Source of the DNA: Strigamia acuminata
Taxonomy: Eukaryota; Arthropoda; Chilopoda; Geophilomorpha; Linotaeniidae
DNA length: 64,000 bases
Direction: 5' to 3'
Assembly (NCBI GenBank): GCA_949358305.1
Contig: OX442319.1
Span: forward strand, 9,362,001-9,426,000
The translations under genes and the position numbers were made by a program. The notes beneath the pieces were generated by a model, which saw nothing but the letters and a program-made list of their open reading frames with translations, had not been told where the DNA came from and searched no databases. Positions 22,836 through 33,983 of this stretch are shown piece by piece (the stretch's first letter is position 1; each line of letters opens with the position of its first letter).

Positions 22836-23569
22836 CTGCGGTGTAAATCCCAGGGAATCTGTTTTGCCGGGATTAGAACATTTGGGATATCCCGCCCTAA
22901 ATATGTTGTTACTGGCCCTCTGGTATGTGTTGAGGGCCCGTTATTACGCCACTCGTTATTTATGTAGCCGAGTTGCCTGACCGCATCCATTTATGAATGG
23001 CGATGCCGAATTGTTGCTGGGACACATGGCGTTATTGTATTCGATCGATTTATCTTTGCTGTAACTTATTAGTATTGATACAGTAAAGTTGAGTGCAATT
23101 ACACTCTATCAATTTTACTTTCTAACTTTGTTTTTTTGTATTTAATCTGAAATTCCATTAACACAATTGTTTAAGGTGAACGTTGACATTAGAGTTTGCG
23201 GGATGCATTTTTCCCTTATTTTGCTCCACGATACACTATTTAAGTACCATATCGTAAGGAAAACACCTTTAGTTAAACAATCCTGTAGGAAATTATTTCC
23301 AACGGTTTAGCTACACCTCAGCTCGTTTACAGATTTTATTTTTAGGTGCGCTGCATGTGGCGATCACCCAGCTAGTTCTTCATGCCAAAGCCGGCGACCT
23401 TTCATCTTAACTGACAACTTCACGCAACATTGTGCCTCATTTTACATGTCTGATGCACATCCTCTGCCCATTATTACAAATGAGTGGAAATCACCACGCC
23501 ATCATAACTGTGGTCCAGTCTTAGAATAAACTACTGCACAAACTGCAGAAGAATGTCCAATGATATTGA
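22836..23569. repeat. dispersed-repeat sequence
   Basis: 22845-23045 is the reverse complement of modules at 33175-33400, 37130-37260 and 59810-59960 (tttgccgggattagaacatt). 23215-23475 repeats 16180-16440. No intact gene. Confidence 0.6.
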
Positions 23570-24440
23570 TAATGCTTGAATTTGTTATCAGGTGTTTTCT
23601 TTTCAAGTGTTTTGACAATGTTTTACAAGAAGCTCTACTAAATTACTTCAAACATAAAACAAAGTGCTCAAGCTGTACTCCCAGCTGGCATTTCTGGCAT
23701 TTCTGACCTTGTTAATTCGTTTGTTGCATTATATCAAGCTCAAACTGTACTCCCACAGCCTAAATAAATTCTATTTAACATTTGTGGTCAATTGCTTCGA
23801 CAAGTGATACACACATTCAGATTCAACAATGCATGCAAAATAATGTGAGTGCCTTGATGTTTGCTGGCCGTTGTCTAGTCCACAGGAGGCCCAACAAAAT
23901 AGTAATTTTAAATAAAATAAAATTAAAGTGTCCAATTAATGGAGTTCGTGTGAATTCTACTCATTTCCAAAGTGTGAACTTGCGATACCAATTCATGCAA
24001 ATGCCACACTTATTTCTGAAGTGTGGTCTTACAATAGAATTTCAAGTAAATGCCACACTTATTTCTGAAGTGTGGTCTTAAAATACAAAAATAATACACA
24101 TTCAACACAATGGAACCAAAAATGTAATGAAATGTACCGCGTAATTTACAGTTCGGCCATTTAAAATTGCAATTTTTTCTGCAAATGGTGAAAAAATGAC
24201 GCTAATGTTCAACGAGAATTCGATAACATAAAAAGAGCGTTTCTAATTTCAACTGTACTTGAATTTTCCGAAGGATTTGCCGAATTGTAGCCCTTAAAAC
24301 CAAACCTAACGAAGTGACATGCATACGTGGCATCCCAAATCAATGTGCCGACTCATGGCGACTATTTTCCGGAAGTACCGAAATGAGAAAAGCCTCGACA
24401 CCACAGAATAAATAGTAACAAGCGCGGTCTAGTGTGTGAC
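23570..24440 (-). repeat. ~870-bp repeat flanking the innexin, minus copy
   Basis: Same repeat as 30575-31290, 43185-44167 continuing at 53180-53310, and 61978-62360 (plus orientation there). Marker words are agcgcggtctagtg, the aagtgtggcatttgcatgaa doublet and gatacacacattcag. It borders both innexin copies on their 3' side and so may have mediated the inverted duplication. Confidence 0.75.
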
Positions 24441-24618
24441 TAAAAAATAAAACATCAAACCTTAATAAATAAAATTTTAGATGGAAAAAAACTAAAAATT
24501 AATGAAGTAAATAAAAATGAATTATTTGGTTCTTGACTCTTGAGGAATGAATTACATCAATTTCGAAAATTTTATTTTATTTTTTTAAGAGAACAATTTG
24601 ACAATTTATTTTGAAAAT
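24441..24618 (-). other. innexin A 3' flank with poly(A) signal
   Basis: AATAAA on the minus strand at 24610-24605, about 9 nt past the stop, and the same signal in the second copy (42966-42971). Confidence 0.55.
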
Positions 24619-25671
24619 TTATACTCCAGTCGGCGATTTTCCTACATCCAATTCGTCTAACAACATATCGAAAGCAAACGCATCGACATTTTTAGCCAAC
24701 AAATTCAAAATCAACCAATCTCCAATTTTCCCACCAAGGAGCAAATCATTCCTACTTTCGCTGCTTACGCAACCAAACTGCCAATGCAAAGCCTTAACCC
24801 TAAGCTTAGGCCAACTCAAAAGGAAAATCCTGTAAACCAAAACGAGACCCGTAGGAACGGCCAAAACGACCAACCAAAACCAAAGAAACACGTAGATCTT
24901 TTCGTTTATGACATTCATCGGCAGAACACAAATCGCATCGAGGGTCTGTACGTCTCCACTCGGTCCAAAATTGCGAAAAGCGCATTTGGTCAATCGCGGA
25001 AAAATGGCCGCTATCGTATCGTTTCGCTGCTCCTGGTCCAACAACCCGTATTTGATGACGCGTGTCCCGTAAGTCGTAAAAACTCCCCCCAAAAAACGGT
25101 CGATTATATAAATCTGCGCAATTACATTCACGAAATTCATCAGCTCGCACATAAAATAACCCAACGCCCACTTGTTGAGGTTATTCCAATTCCTCAACAC
25201 GTATTGTCCCAACGACGAAACCCGCTTTTCGCACAAAGGTTCTCCCAAACCTTTCACGAGACGAGACACGCGTCCATTATCAATCTTCTTCCAAATGTAC
25301 CGCGGAAAATAGAACATGGCCGATTGTAAAGTGAGGACTAGCCAAACCCATTGGTAATAAGTGTGGTGGAAGATCGTGTCGCCTTCTTTAGCGGTGTTGA
25401 TTCCCGGATACGGATCGTTGTTTGCCGAACCCACTAGAGAGAAAGTGGATCTCGTCCAACAGTAGTTCTCCAAAAGTTCAGTGCTTAGGGAGGGCGGAGG
25501 TGGACCGCAAGAGATTGGTTTGCCGAAGTGTTCCTTGCTCGTGACTAAAATGGCGGCGGCAGCCAAGATTAGTGCAGTTACGCGGTAGTGGAGGTGGAAT
25601 ACGAAATTGTCGATTCGGGCGGAAGCGTGCGGCTTGATAATGGCGGAGGAAAAAGCTTTGAGAACTGACAT
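24619..25671 (-). CDS. innexin (gap-junction/hemichannel protein), copy A
   Basis: 350 codons in one exon. Innexins form plasma-membrane gap junctions and hemichannels in protostomes. The order is canonical: TM1 at ~31-45 followed by LVTSKEHFGKPISC; extracellular loop 1 with C55 and C71 in YCWTRSTF; the innexin signature YYQWV at 105-109 leading into TM2 (~110-126); TM3 ~170-190; loop 2 with C230 and C248 in FPRLTKCAFRNFGPSGD and DAICVLPMNVINEKIYVFLW; TM4 ~259-283. Two Cys per loop is the family rule. At 350 aa it is slightly short, mainly in the cytoplasmic tail. ATG 25671 is preceded by caaaccacc, identical in both copies. A TATTTAAA box lies ~50 bp upstream. It sits ~410 bp downstream of the receptor-like gene on the same strand. 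Intron absence is unusual and could mean origin by retroposition. Confidence 0.97.
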   Translation of the reverse strand: MSVLKAFSSAIIKPHASARIDNFVFHLHYRVTALILAAAAILVTSKEHFGKPISCGPPPPSLSTELLENYCWTRSTFSLVGSANNDPYPGINTAKEGDTIFHHTYYQWVWLVLTLQSAMFYFPRYIWKKIDNGRVSRLVKGLGEPLCEKRVSSLGQYVLRNWNNLNKWALGYFMCELMNFVNVIAQIYIIDRFLGGVFTTYGTRVIKYGLLDQEQRNDTIAAIFPRLTKCAFRNFGPSGDVQTLDAICVLPMNVINEKIYVFLWFWLVVLAVPTGLVLVYRIFLLSWPKLRVKALHWQFGCVSSESRNDLLLGGKIGDWLILNLLAKNVDAFAFDMLLDELDVGKSPTGV

Positions 25672-25721
25672 GGTGGTTTGTTGACAGTCAATGAATTAAG
25701 TGTGTAGATAGGAAAGGAGTG

Positions 25722-25729
25722 TTTAAATA
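25722..25729 (-). promoter_or_regulatory. TATA-like box of innexin A
   Basis: TATTTAAA on the minus strand ~50 bp before the ATG, inside a ~120-bp block (ccccactttcccc, cacacgtctcctcaacgttc) that is almost unchanged in copy B. The conservation relative to the flanks suggests promoter function. Confidence 0.5.
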
Positions 25730-26082
25730 GGGGAAAGTGGGGAACGTTGAGGAGACGTGTGTGGGTCCTAAAACGCGATGTATGGAAAACGAAACGTATT
25801 AGGAATGTGACAAAAAGTCAAATTGTACAAATTTTGTGATTTTTTTGTTGTTAAAAATGATATTAAATTGAGATTTTGTATTTAAATATTGATTTTGTGT
25901 TTAAAATGATGAATGATCTTTTAGAAAAAGTTTATTTATCGACTGTAACGTTTATAAAACGTACAAAATTTCCAGAGCAATTACAGAGTGATTCATTTTA
26001 TACAAAAATATTTTGCGAAAGATAATTTTATTTTTTTAACAAAACAAAACAAAAAAAAGACCAATATTGACATAAACTTCAT
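25730..26082 (-). other. receptor-innexin intergenic region
   Basis: Carries the rest of the innexin 5' region, then the 3' end of the receptor gene. AATAAA on the minus strand at ~26027-26032 can serve as the receptor poly(A) signal. In the inverted copy most of the receptor-side half is deleted. Confidence 0.5.
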
Positions 26083-28144
26083 TTAAATTCTGTCGTAAGA
26101 CGCATCTGCTTTGCATCCGTTCAGCATGAACACAATTCCATCCTAGAAAATAAATAAATAATGAATAAATGCAAGAAAAGAGAATAAATCGATCTAAATA
26201 CACGAAACAAACAAATTAAAACAATAAAAGTAAACAAACTTTAATCAAAACTGGCAAATCTATCCAAAACTCGTAATGGGGAATCATTTCGAGGCCATTT
26301 GCACCCTTGAAGAAGTGCAAGAAAATCATGCCACCGACAAAATAAACCATTACAACGACCGCCAGTCTAGTAAAATTAAATAAAAACGTAAAATGTAAAT
26401 AATAAACTTAAAATGGATAAATAAAATCGTGAATAAATCGGCGGGAAGACGAATAGATTACATGATGACTAAAATAGCTCCGGTAGAGAGACCTGAGGAC
26501 GAATGTGACGGTGACGGTGTGCGCTCGCACTTGTCGGCGCAACAACATTTGGAAGACAAAGTCAAAGCCTGAAAAATAACAATTTGTTTGATTAAATGAT
26601 TAATTACGTAATTAAAATATAAATTACAGTATTTTAGCAATTGAATGATTAAAAATTGATTTTATTGGAAAATTTGGCTAAATTTGTTTTTAAAAAGTCG
26701 TTTTTTCTTAAAAAATTATCAAATTTTGGCCTAAAAATGCAATATTTTGTCTAAAATTGATCAAATTTTGGCCTAAAAATGCAATATTTTGTCAAAATAA
26801 ATCACATTTTGGCCTAAAAATGCAATATTTTGTCAAAATAAATCACATTTTGGCCTAAAAATGCAATATTTTGTCTAAAATTGATCAAATTTTGGCCTAA
26901 AAATGCAATATTTTGTCAAAATAAATCACATTTTGGCTTAAAAATGCAATATTTTGTCAAAATAAATCACATTTTGGCCTAAAAATGCAATATTTTGTCA
27001 AAATAAATCACATTTTGGCCTAAAAATGCAATATTTTGTCAAAACAAATCGCATTTCGGGCTAACGGTTCAATTTTTTGACAAAATAAATGACATTTTGG
27101 GCTAAAAGTGCAGTATAATGTCAAAAACGTTCACATTTTAGCCAAAAGGTCAATATTTGCACTTCAAGATGCATTTTGAGCAGGTTAAAAATGCAATAAT
27201 TTTGTAAAACAAGTCAATTTTTGTCAATTTTGTCAATTTCAGACCAAAATATTTCAATTTTTGCTTAAAACGGCACTTTTCTGTCTAAGGATGCATTTAT
27301 TCGAGTAAAAATGTCGCACCAGTCACCAACTGAGCTTGCAACAAATCGCAAAAACTAAAAAATCAATTTTCTTTCAATATCGCAAAATCAAAAACCAACG
27401 CACGAATTCCGTCACATTTTTACTATCCAATGTCAATTTCGCATCGTTTTCACCCGAACAGAGTAATTTGACAGTAAGATGAGTATTTCTAAATAAAAAA
27501 AATAATAATAATTAAAAACCACAATTTTAAAATCAATTTAAATTCTCCTTTACTGTTCTTGTGATGTGTACGTTAAATAAAGTTGGTTATCCAATTCGTT
27601 CAATTTGAATTGTCCATTTTTCACGTCGCCAAAACCGACATAAGACGAAATATTCTTCGAATCGTAACTGAAACACCCCTAAAAACAAACAAAACATTAA
27701 TTTCTCAATTATTTCTCAATTATTTGTCAACATTTTTATTTTTTTTAATTTTTTCAGAATTTTTCAGAATTTTTTTTTAATTTAAAATTTAATAAAATCC
27801 TTACGACGAGGTCCTTGCAGTTTGCATTCACATCAATATTTCGACAGGGATTGTAGAAAAGGAGCAACGAACCGTCGGCGATGGAAAATCTACGAGTAAT
27901 TACGTATAAATTAAGTTGGAGAGGAATTGATTATCTTATCTTGCGATTTACTCATTTACCTGTCGTTTTGCAACGTCTCTATCGTCTGTTGCAAGTCTAC
28001 AACTGACCCGTTCGGGAAGGTGTGACGACAGGGAGTTGATTGGCCACTCGCACTCGCACTGAGCGCCAAGTTAATTGTTAATATTAAAGTTATTGGAGTA
28101 ATTAACTGTGGGAAGAGGGACGAAACATGCCAGCGGGTCGCCAT
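26083..28144 (-). CDS. cation-dependent mannose-6-phosphate-receptor-like protein, 7 exons
   Basis: Exons (minus): 28144-27960, 27889-27805, 27678-27572, 27488-27404, 26568-26462, 26366-26240, 26142-26083. All introns are GT-AG and all phases agree, giving 251 codons and a TAA stop. Product: signal peptide (~1-34); a lumenal MRH/P-type lectin domain with Cys at 39, 77, 86, 92, 136 and 162-168 (CRHTFPNGSVVDL, LFYNPCRNI); possible N-glycosylation at N45, N99 and N150; one TM helix (~184-206, GAILVI...YFVGGMIFL). The tail has the family hallmark KGANGLEMIPHYEFWIDLPV and ends YDRI, a YxxI-type sorting motif. Such proteins cycle between Golgi and endosome carrying lysosomal cargo; Atg27-like proteins are close relatives with the same architecture. 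The exon 4 donor GTGCGT is weak. I did not establish whether the mannose-6-phosphate-binding residues are kept. Confidence 0.88.
26695..27120. repeat. 41-bp minisatellite in receptor intron 4
   Basis: About ten units built from cacattttggcctaaaaatg, caatattttgtcaaaataaa and t; two sub-types differ in gtctaaaattgat versus gtcaaaataaat. It fills most of the 835-bp intron between exons 4 and 5. The inverted copy (41210-41450) keeps only about three to four units. Confidence 0.93.
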
Positions 28145-28754
28145 TTTGGATCTCCGCGAATCATATGATTCGTTCTCCTCGTCACATCAATGGGTTAAAA
28201 TTTGATGTTTCGTATTATTGTCGTATTAATATTGAATTTTAATTTCTTTTATGAATAGGGAATTTTTGTTTAACTTAAGAGTGGGAATTATTTTTTCGAA
28301 AGATGTTTGTTTGTGTTCCAGTTCGTGCACTAAATCTTGATCCAGATCAGATACATTTGTCACATGACATGACGATGTAAAGCGGGAAATTCGAAAGTCA
28401 TAAAAAACAAAAATAAAATATAAAATTATCATTAAGGGAAATTTTCGCTTACAAACTGATTCGTGGAATTAAATCCTGCGGGAATTTTGTGGTTAAAATC
28501 ATTCATCAAACGCAAAACTGAAAGTTATTGCAAATGTTTTGTTGTAATCATTAAAAATAATGCGAAAAAATCAACCAAGACATCATTTTTCGTTTCTTTT
28601 TCGTTTATTTTAGTAGGTTTCTCCCTTTTTTCTTTAAATTTTTATCAACTTTGGAATCGGAATTTTTCAAATGTTTATAGTAAAAAAAAATACGGAATAA
28701 TTCGTAAGTTTAATTATTTACCGTTTTTACACATTATTTTATACGTTTTTACAT
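28145..28754. other. upstream region of receptor-like gene
   Basis: The minus-strand start is in gatccaaaATGGCG, preceded by a short GC-richer segment with an inverted repeat gaatcatatgattc at 28158-28171. Beyond it is AT-rich sequence without a recognised gene. The 174-codon plus frame at 28463-28987 runs into a minisatellite and is not a gene. Confidence 0.5.
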
Positions 28755-28985
28755 TTTTTGAACCAGATTTCACACTTGTTGAACCAGATTTTACACTTTT
28801 TGAACCAGATTTTACACTTTTTGAACCAGATTTCACATTTTTTGAACCAGATTTCATATTTTTCGAACCAAATTTAACAAGATTACAACCGTTTTTACAC
28901 GATTTCAACAGTTTTTACACGATTTCAACAGTTTTTACACGATTTCAACAGTTTTTACACTATTACAACCGTTTTTACACATTTT
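28755..28985. repeat. 21-bp minisatellite, two unit types
   Basis: Five units of ~21 bp around gaaccagattttacactttt, followed by about six units around acgatttcaacagtttttac. The 21-bp period makes repeat-coded ORFs on both strands. Confidence 0.92.
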
Positions 28986-29164
28986 AATCGTTTCTTTTTC
29001 TTTAATACATTTAATAAATTCACATTCAAACTACTCATGAAAGAAACATTCACAGAACGTTGAAAAATCGAAAAAATAAATTTGAAAACTGTTATTTTCA
29101 TTTCACTATTCAAATCAAGAGCAAGAAAATAACAACATTTATTCATTCGAATCTCAGGAATGAC

Positions 29165-29520
29165 ACTCAAAAAGCAGTTTGCAAACTAGCGGATGCTTTT
29201 GTCATTCCGAACAAGTTAAAACCAATGTTGAGCTCATTGGTTAGGCATGTCGGAAGACAGCTGTGGGATTTACTTCATTCTTAGTGGTCCCAGCTTTTAA
29301 CATAGCACCAGCATTCCCCATTTCAATTCATCCAATGAACAATACACGGACAATTAGATGTGACTAAAACAGCACGAGTTCTTTCGCAATTACAAGATTG
29401 GACAATTATATACAGATCAAACATTTCCATTGTGTGTTGCATCACGGATGTCGTCGAGGACATTTAGAACGAATACGACCATATTTTGAAAAAACGTTAT
29501 GACAAACAAAAACAAATCGT
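29165..29520 (+). pseudogene. coding-like fragment, copy 1 of an inverted pair
   Basis: Frames read KAVCKLADAFVIPNKLKPML SSL, then QLWDLL, and after a frame change RVLSQLQDWTI..., VCCITDVVEDI. The same residues occur in the opposite orientation at 29870-30190. This copy has stops and frame changes. No domain recognised. Confidence 0.35.
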
Positions 29521-29869
29521 ACTTGAAAATTATTACACAATAAATATCTCAGAAATTAGATAAAAACTATCCAACACTGCTCTTGTTCCGTCTCCTACAC
29601 TTGATCGACACCAGACGACACTGCGCACAATCACGACGCTCGGTCTTTCGGACGTGGAAAGCCGATTCCGAAATCTCGTGATAAACTAGGAAAAAAAATC
29701 AATTTATTTTTTTAGAAAATGGTTCATAACATTTGCATTTGAAAAATAAAAACTCAAACATCTGTTGAGACTCACCGCAAGGTGGCCAAGGCGGCCATTT
29801 CTTCGTCCGCCATCTTTGGCAAATAATTTTCAAGTTCGAATCCGTTTATTTATTTTACCAAAACGCGTT
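29521..29869. other. spacer of the inverted pair
   Basis: Holds two minus-strand exon-like pieces: ATGGCGGACGAAGAAATGGC with a following donor GGTGAGT near 29775, and an open segment after tttttcctag near 29690. Their phases do not join into an open frame, so no gene is called. Confidence 0.3.
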
Positions 29870-30190
29870 TTTTTTTCTAAATATGATCAAGATCGTTCCG
29901 AACATCCTCGACGATATCCGCGATGCAACACCCGATGGTAATGCCCGATCTGGATTTAATCGTCCAGCCTTGTAATTGTGAAAGAACTCGTGCTGTTTTT
30001 GACACGTCTGTTCGCGTATTGTCCATTTTGGATTTTGCAGTCCACCATTCCAGTTAATACTTGGGCTACTAAGAAGTGAAGGAAATCCCACAGCCGCCTT
30101 TCAATGTGCCTCGCCAATGAGCTCAACATTGGTTTTAACTCGTTCGGAATAAAAAACGCATCGTGTAGTTGACAAACTGCTTTTCTAGCG
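29870..30190 (-). pseudogene. coding-like fragment, copy 2 of an inverted pair
   Basis: On the minus strand KAVCQLHDAFFIPNELKPML is continuous for ~77 codons through RRLWDFLHFLVAQVL to a stop. A second frame reads RVLSQLQGWTIKSRSGITIG and CCIADIVEDVRNDLDHI. The substitutions relative to copy 1 (K/Q, V/F, K/E, V/I) are largely conservative, which argues for a once-coding ancestor. Family unknown. Confidence 0.38.
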
Positions 30191-30574
30191 ACTTCTCATC
30201 GCTACGAATGACTTGTTGCGATTCACTCGCAACTAATTTGAATAATAAAATTGTTTTTCCATAGCGAAACCGCAGTTTTCGTTAGTGAAATAAGGTTTAG
30301 ATTCGACGACTTCAAAATGGTCTCCGTGGTTTGAAATGTGGAAGTTGTTTCAGCTTCTTGTTCTATTTCCAACAATGCATCGCACACGATTGTTGCATGC
30401 GCTGTGCTACGTTTGTTGCTAGATGAAATAAGTTTAACATAATAGACGAACAAATTAATTTAACATTTTTAATATTTTTAAATATTTTTAATTCAATATT
30501 TTTTTTTGTCTAGAACATAAAATTCTAAGCAAATTATGGTTTGATGGATAATTTTTGTAGTCAAACATTGCCAC
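30191..30574. other. non-coding stretch
   Basis: No gene recognised. The 76-codon minus frame at 30223-30453 has no known domain. Confidence 0.45.
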
Positions 30575-31290
30575 TAGACCGCGCTTGTTACTATTTATTC
30601 TGTGGTGTCGAGGCTTTTCTCATTTCGGTACTTCCGGAAAATGGTCGCCATGAGTCGGCACATTGATTTGGGATGCCACGTATGCATGTCACTTCGTTAG
30701 CGTTTGGTTTTAAGGGCTACAATTCGGCAAATCCTTCGGAAAATTCACTTATGAACAAGTACAGTTGAAATTAGAAACGCTCTTTTTATGTTATCGAATT
30801 CTCGTTGAACATTAGCGTCATTTTTTCAGCATTTGCAGAAAAAATTGCAATTTTAAATGGCCGAACTGTAAACTACGCGGTACATTTCATTACATTTTTG
30901 GTTCCATTGTGTTGAATGTGTATTATTTTTGTATTGTAATTAGACCAAACTTCAGAAATAAGTGTGGCATTTACTTGAAATTTTATTGTAAGACCACACT
31001 TTAGAAATAAGTGTGGCATTTGCATGAATTTGTATCGTAAGTTCACACTTTGCAAATGAGTGGAATTCACACGAACCTTCATTTTATTTTATTTTAAATT
31101 AATATTTTGTTGGGCCGACTGTGGACTAGACAAAGGCCAGCAAACATCTGGGCAATCACATTATTTTACCTGCATTTCGACTTGAATGCATTGTTGAATC
31201 TGAATGTGTATATCACTTGTCGAAGCAATTGATCACAAATGTTAATTATAATTTATTTAGGCTGTGGGAGTACAGTTGTGCAAAAGGACA
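30575..31290 (+). repeat. innexin-flank repeat, solitary copy
   Basis: Same ~700-bp repeat that borders both innexins (see 23570-24440), here without an innexin. It starts ccactagaccgcgcttgtta and passes through gaatgtgtatatcacttgtc, the unbroken version of the Gypsy insertion site. Confidence 0.75.
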
Positions 31291-31559
31291 AGTCGAGGTG
31301 CTTCATTAATGGAAATTTTTTAACTGATTGCAGCTAGCTCTTCTGTATTTACAAAATATACATAATAAGTCGTGTTATAAAAGTTATGAAAGTTAGTTGC
31401 AGATAGGATTTCTGTAATGCAATAATCTATATGCAGTGCTTATAAAAATATATACAACTCCCATCAAATATAATGCAACAAGCAAATTAACAAGGTCAGA
31501 AATGCCAGAGATCAAGAATAAATAAATTTTATTTAAAATTAATATTTTGTTGGTCCAAT

Positions 31560-31625
31560 TAGTTTGAGGATAGACCTTGCTCCTTGTAGACATTTTCGAT
31601 CAGAAAAACAAGTGTATGCCACAAA
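31560..31625 (-). pseudogene. Cys-rich terminal-exon relic, copy g
   Basis: Minus-strand frame keeps CFSDRKCLQGARS of the repeated Cys-rich exon (see 58360-58503) but has lost the CxxCG part and the usual end. Confidence 0.35.
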
Positions 31626-32349
31626 TTTTCACCAACCCCTTCAGTCTCTTCACCAGTAGCAAATCCTTGAATTCCCGTCCGCCATAAGCTGCACCAAGAA
31701 GGCTTCGCACGCCTCCTGCGTTGGTGTAACTTTCAAAGGGTGAAAGGGTTTGATATGGTTCGATTTGACTAAGGTAGTTGTCATTTGACATTCGATTGTA
31801 TGTCCCATAGAAATGATCTTCTACGCATAGAATTATCCAAAAGCTGAAGATGATGTTGAAAATTAACGTGCTGCGGTATGCAGGTTATAGTTTGGGCTAT
31901 AAGCAGCATTCTATCAGTACAGCTCTTGAAAGCTTAAAACATTATCAAAATACTTGAAATGAAAAAACATGAAATGAAAACACTTGAAGTGAAAAAAGTT
32001 GAAAAAATGAAAAAAAACCTAAAAACACTTGAAATCATGTTTGGACATTCTGCAGTTTCTGCAGTAGTTTATCCTAAGACGTTTCCCACAAAAATTCTGT
32101 TTCCTTTGTACTGTAATGGACACATGCAGTGCACCTAAAAATACAAAAAATTAACGAGGGTAAAAAAAACCAGAGCTCAAGAATAAAATTTATAAGTTAC
32201 ATCCTTTCTATGAAAAAAGTAAAAAGTAAAGTCCAAGTTAAACTATTGGAGGTAATGGAATAAACATTAAACTTCCATTAATTGGGCACTTTTCTGTTCA
32301 ATAAAATTTTTATTTCATTTTATTTAAAATTAATATTTTGTTGGACCAA

Positions 32350-32432
32350 TTAGTTAAGGTTCCACATTGCTCCTTGTAGGCATCCTCTATCCGAAAAGCA
32401 AATGCTCCTTCCACATGCTGGACAAAATGCTT
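32350..32432 (-). pseudogene. Cys-rich terminal-exon relic, copy c
   Basis: Reads FCPACGRSICFSDRGCLQGA then MWNLN and stop. A one-base insertion just upstream (gttgacaccc instead of gtgacacc) breaks the frame seen in better copies. Confidence 0.4.
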
Positions 32433-32689
32433 TTGGGTGTCAACATCGATAAAGTGAAACGTAGCAAATAGTGGTTGGTTTGGTTCGATTTGCCTAATGC
32501 AATTGTCATTTTCACACTCGATTATGTCCCAGGAGGAATGATCTTGACTGCATAGAATCATCCAAAAACTGAAGATGATGTTGAAAATAAATAAGTTGCG
32601 GTATTGGCGAAACTATTCTATCATGAAAATGTAGCATAGGCCATCCGTGCCAGTGTTGCCAAGAATCATGTTAATTTCATTCATTATGC

Positions 32690-32976
32690 AACAACCATTA
32701 CGGAATTCTACCACTCTGATGTGGATACCCGGACGTCTCGCCGCCACAAGTTCGAGATCACGGTGGAGCGAACGACCTATCTACGCAAGACATTCCCACA
32801 TAGATGCACGTCACTCTGGAACGATCTTCCCATCGACCTCCGCATTACGGTCTTCGACTGTGCTGCCTCAAAGTGTCGTTTCCACTGCCGCCACCTTCAT
32901 AAGCGTATAGGCAAACACCTATTAGACCAACAAGCTCTTTCATAATTACCTGTATCTTACTCCATTGGAGTGTATA

Positions 32977-33008
<32 letters not shown>

Positions 33009-33010
33009 AC
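32690..33010 (+). mobile_element. 5'-truncated non-LTR retrotransposon (LINE) tail
   Basis: An open frame ending at 32945 reads RTSRRHKFEITVERTTYLRK, then FPHRCTSLWNDLPIDLRI. The spacing to SLWN.LP..LR is the familiar end of LINE reverse-transcriptase ORF2 proteins. A short 3' UTR and a (aaat)n tail at ~32977-33008 follow. The left junction interrupts the repeat module that is continuous at 36560 (catgttaatttcattcatta). No TSD could be fixed. Confidence 0.75.
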
Positions 33011-33983
33011 TTAACGAGGGTAAAAAAAAAGCCAGAGCTCAAGAATAAAATTTCTATATCCTTTTCATGAAAAAAGTAAAAAAAATAAAGTCCAAGTTAA
33101 ACTATTGGCGGTAAACAAAGTGAGAAAGTAACGTTTGAAGAGTGTAATTGATTTTTCCTCGCTATATTAATACAATAACGTTGACAGAGCAATCAAATAC
33201 GATAACGCAGTGCAGCCTAATCTGCCATGTGCCCCAGCATCAATTCGGCATCCCATCCATAAATGGATGTGGTCAAGTAACTCGGTTACGTTAATTTCGA
33301 TGGTGTAATAACTGGCCTTCAACACATGCCAGCGGGCCAGTAACAACATATTTAGTGCGGGATATCACAAATGTTCTAATCCGGCAAAACACGGGATAGT
33401 TATCACAGTATGAATGAAATATATTAAGGAACACATGAATTGAATACACTTATCATGAACAAATATCACATTAATTATAAAAAATAATGAATATCACAAA
33501 AAATATCACACTATTTCGTTCCAGAAAAATCAGATATAAATTAAGAAAACTTAAAATTAAAATAAGAATAAAGAGAATCTCTGATTCTGAATGTAATTGG
33601 GAAATAGCAACCATTCGAATGTATGGCGGTATGGCTATACTGTGGGCTACAAGCAGCATTCTATCAGTAGAGCTTCTTGTTAAATATTGTCAAAATACTT
33701 GAAATGAAAAAACATAAAATGAAAACACTTAAAATAAATTCACTTGAAAACTTGAAAAAAAAAAAACACTTGGAATCATGTTTGGACACTCTGCTGTTTA
33801 TTAGTAGTTTATTCTAGTAGTTTATTCTAAGACACCACCCACAAAAAATTCTGTCCCCTTCATATTGGTATATCGTGGCCACATGTTGTTGCACCTAAAA
33901 ATGCAGCAAATTAACGAGGGTCAAAAAAGCCAGAGGTCAAGAATAAATAAATTTTATTTAAAATTAATATTTTGTTGGGTCAA

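Noticed and set aside
24784-25329. 181-aa ORF antisense to innexin A (and its twin at 42246-42791)
   Set aside because: It is conserved only because the innexin is; the sense frame has all family motifs, the antisense frame none.
28463-28987. 174-aa plus-strand ORF
   Set aside because: The second half is the 21-bp minisatellite (FEPDFTL repeats), and the first half has no domain.
29690-29830. Two-exon gene starting MADEEMAALATLR on the minus strand
   Set aside because: The donor is good, but joining to the next acceptor gives an early stop in the ATG frame and the longer frame is out of phase.
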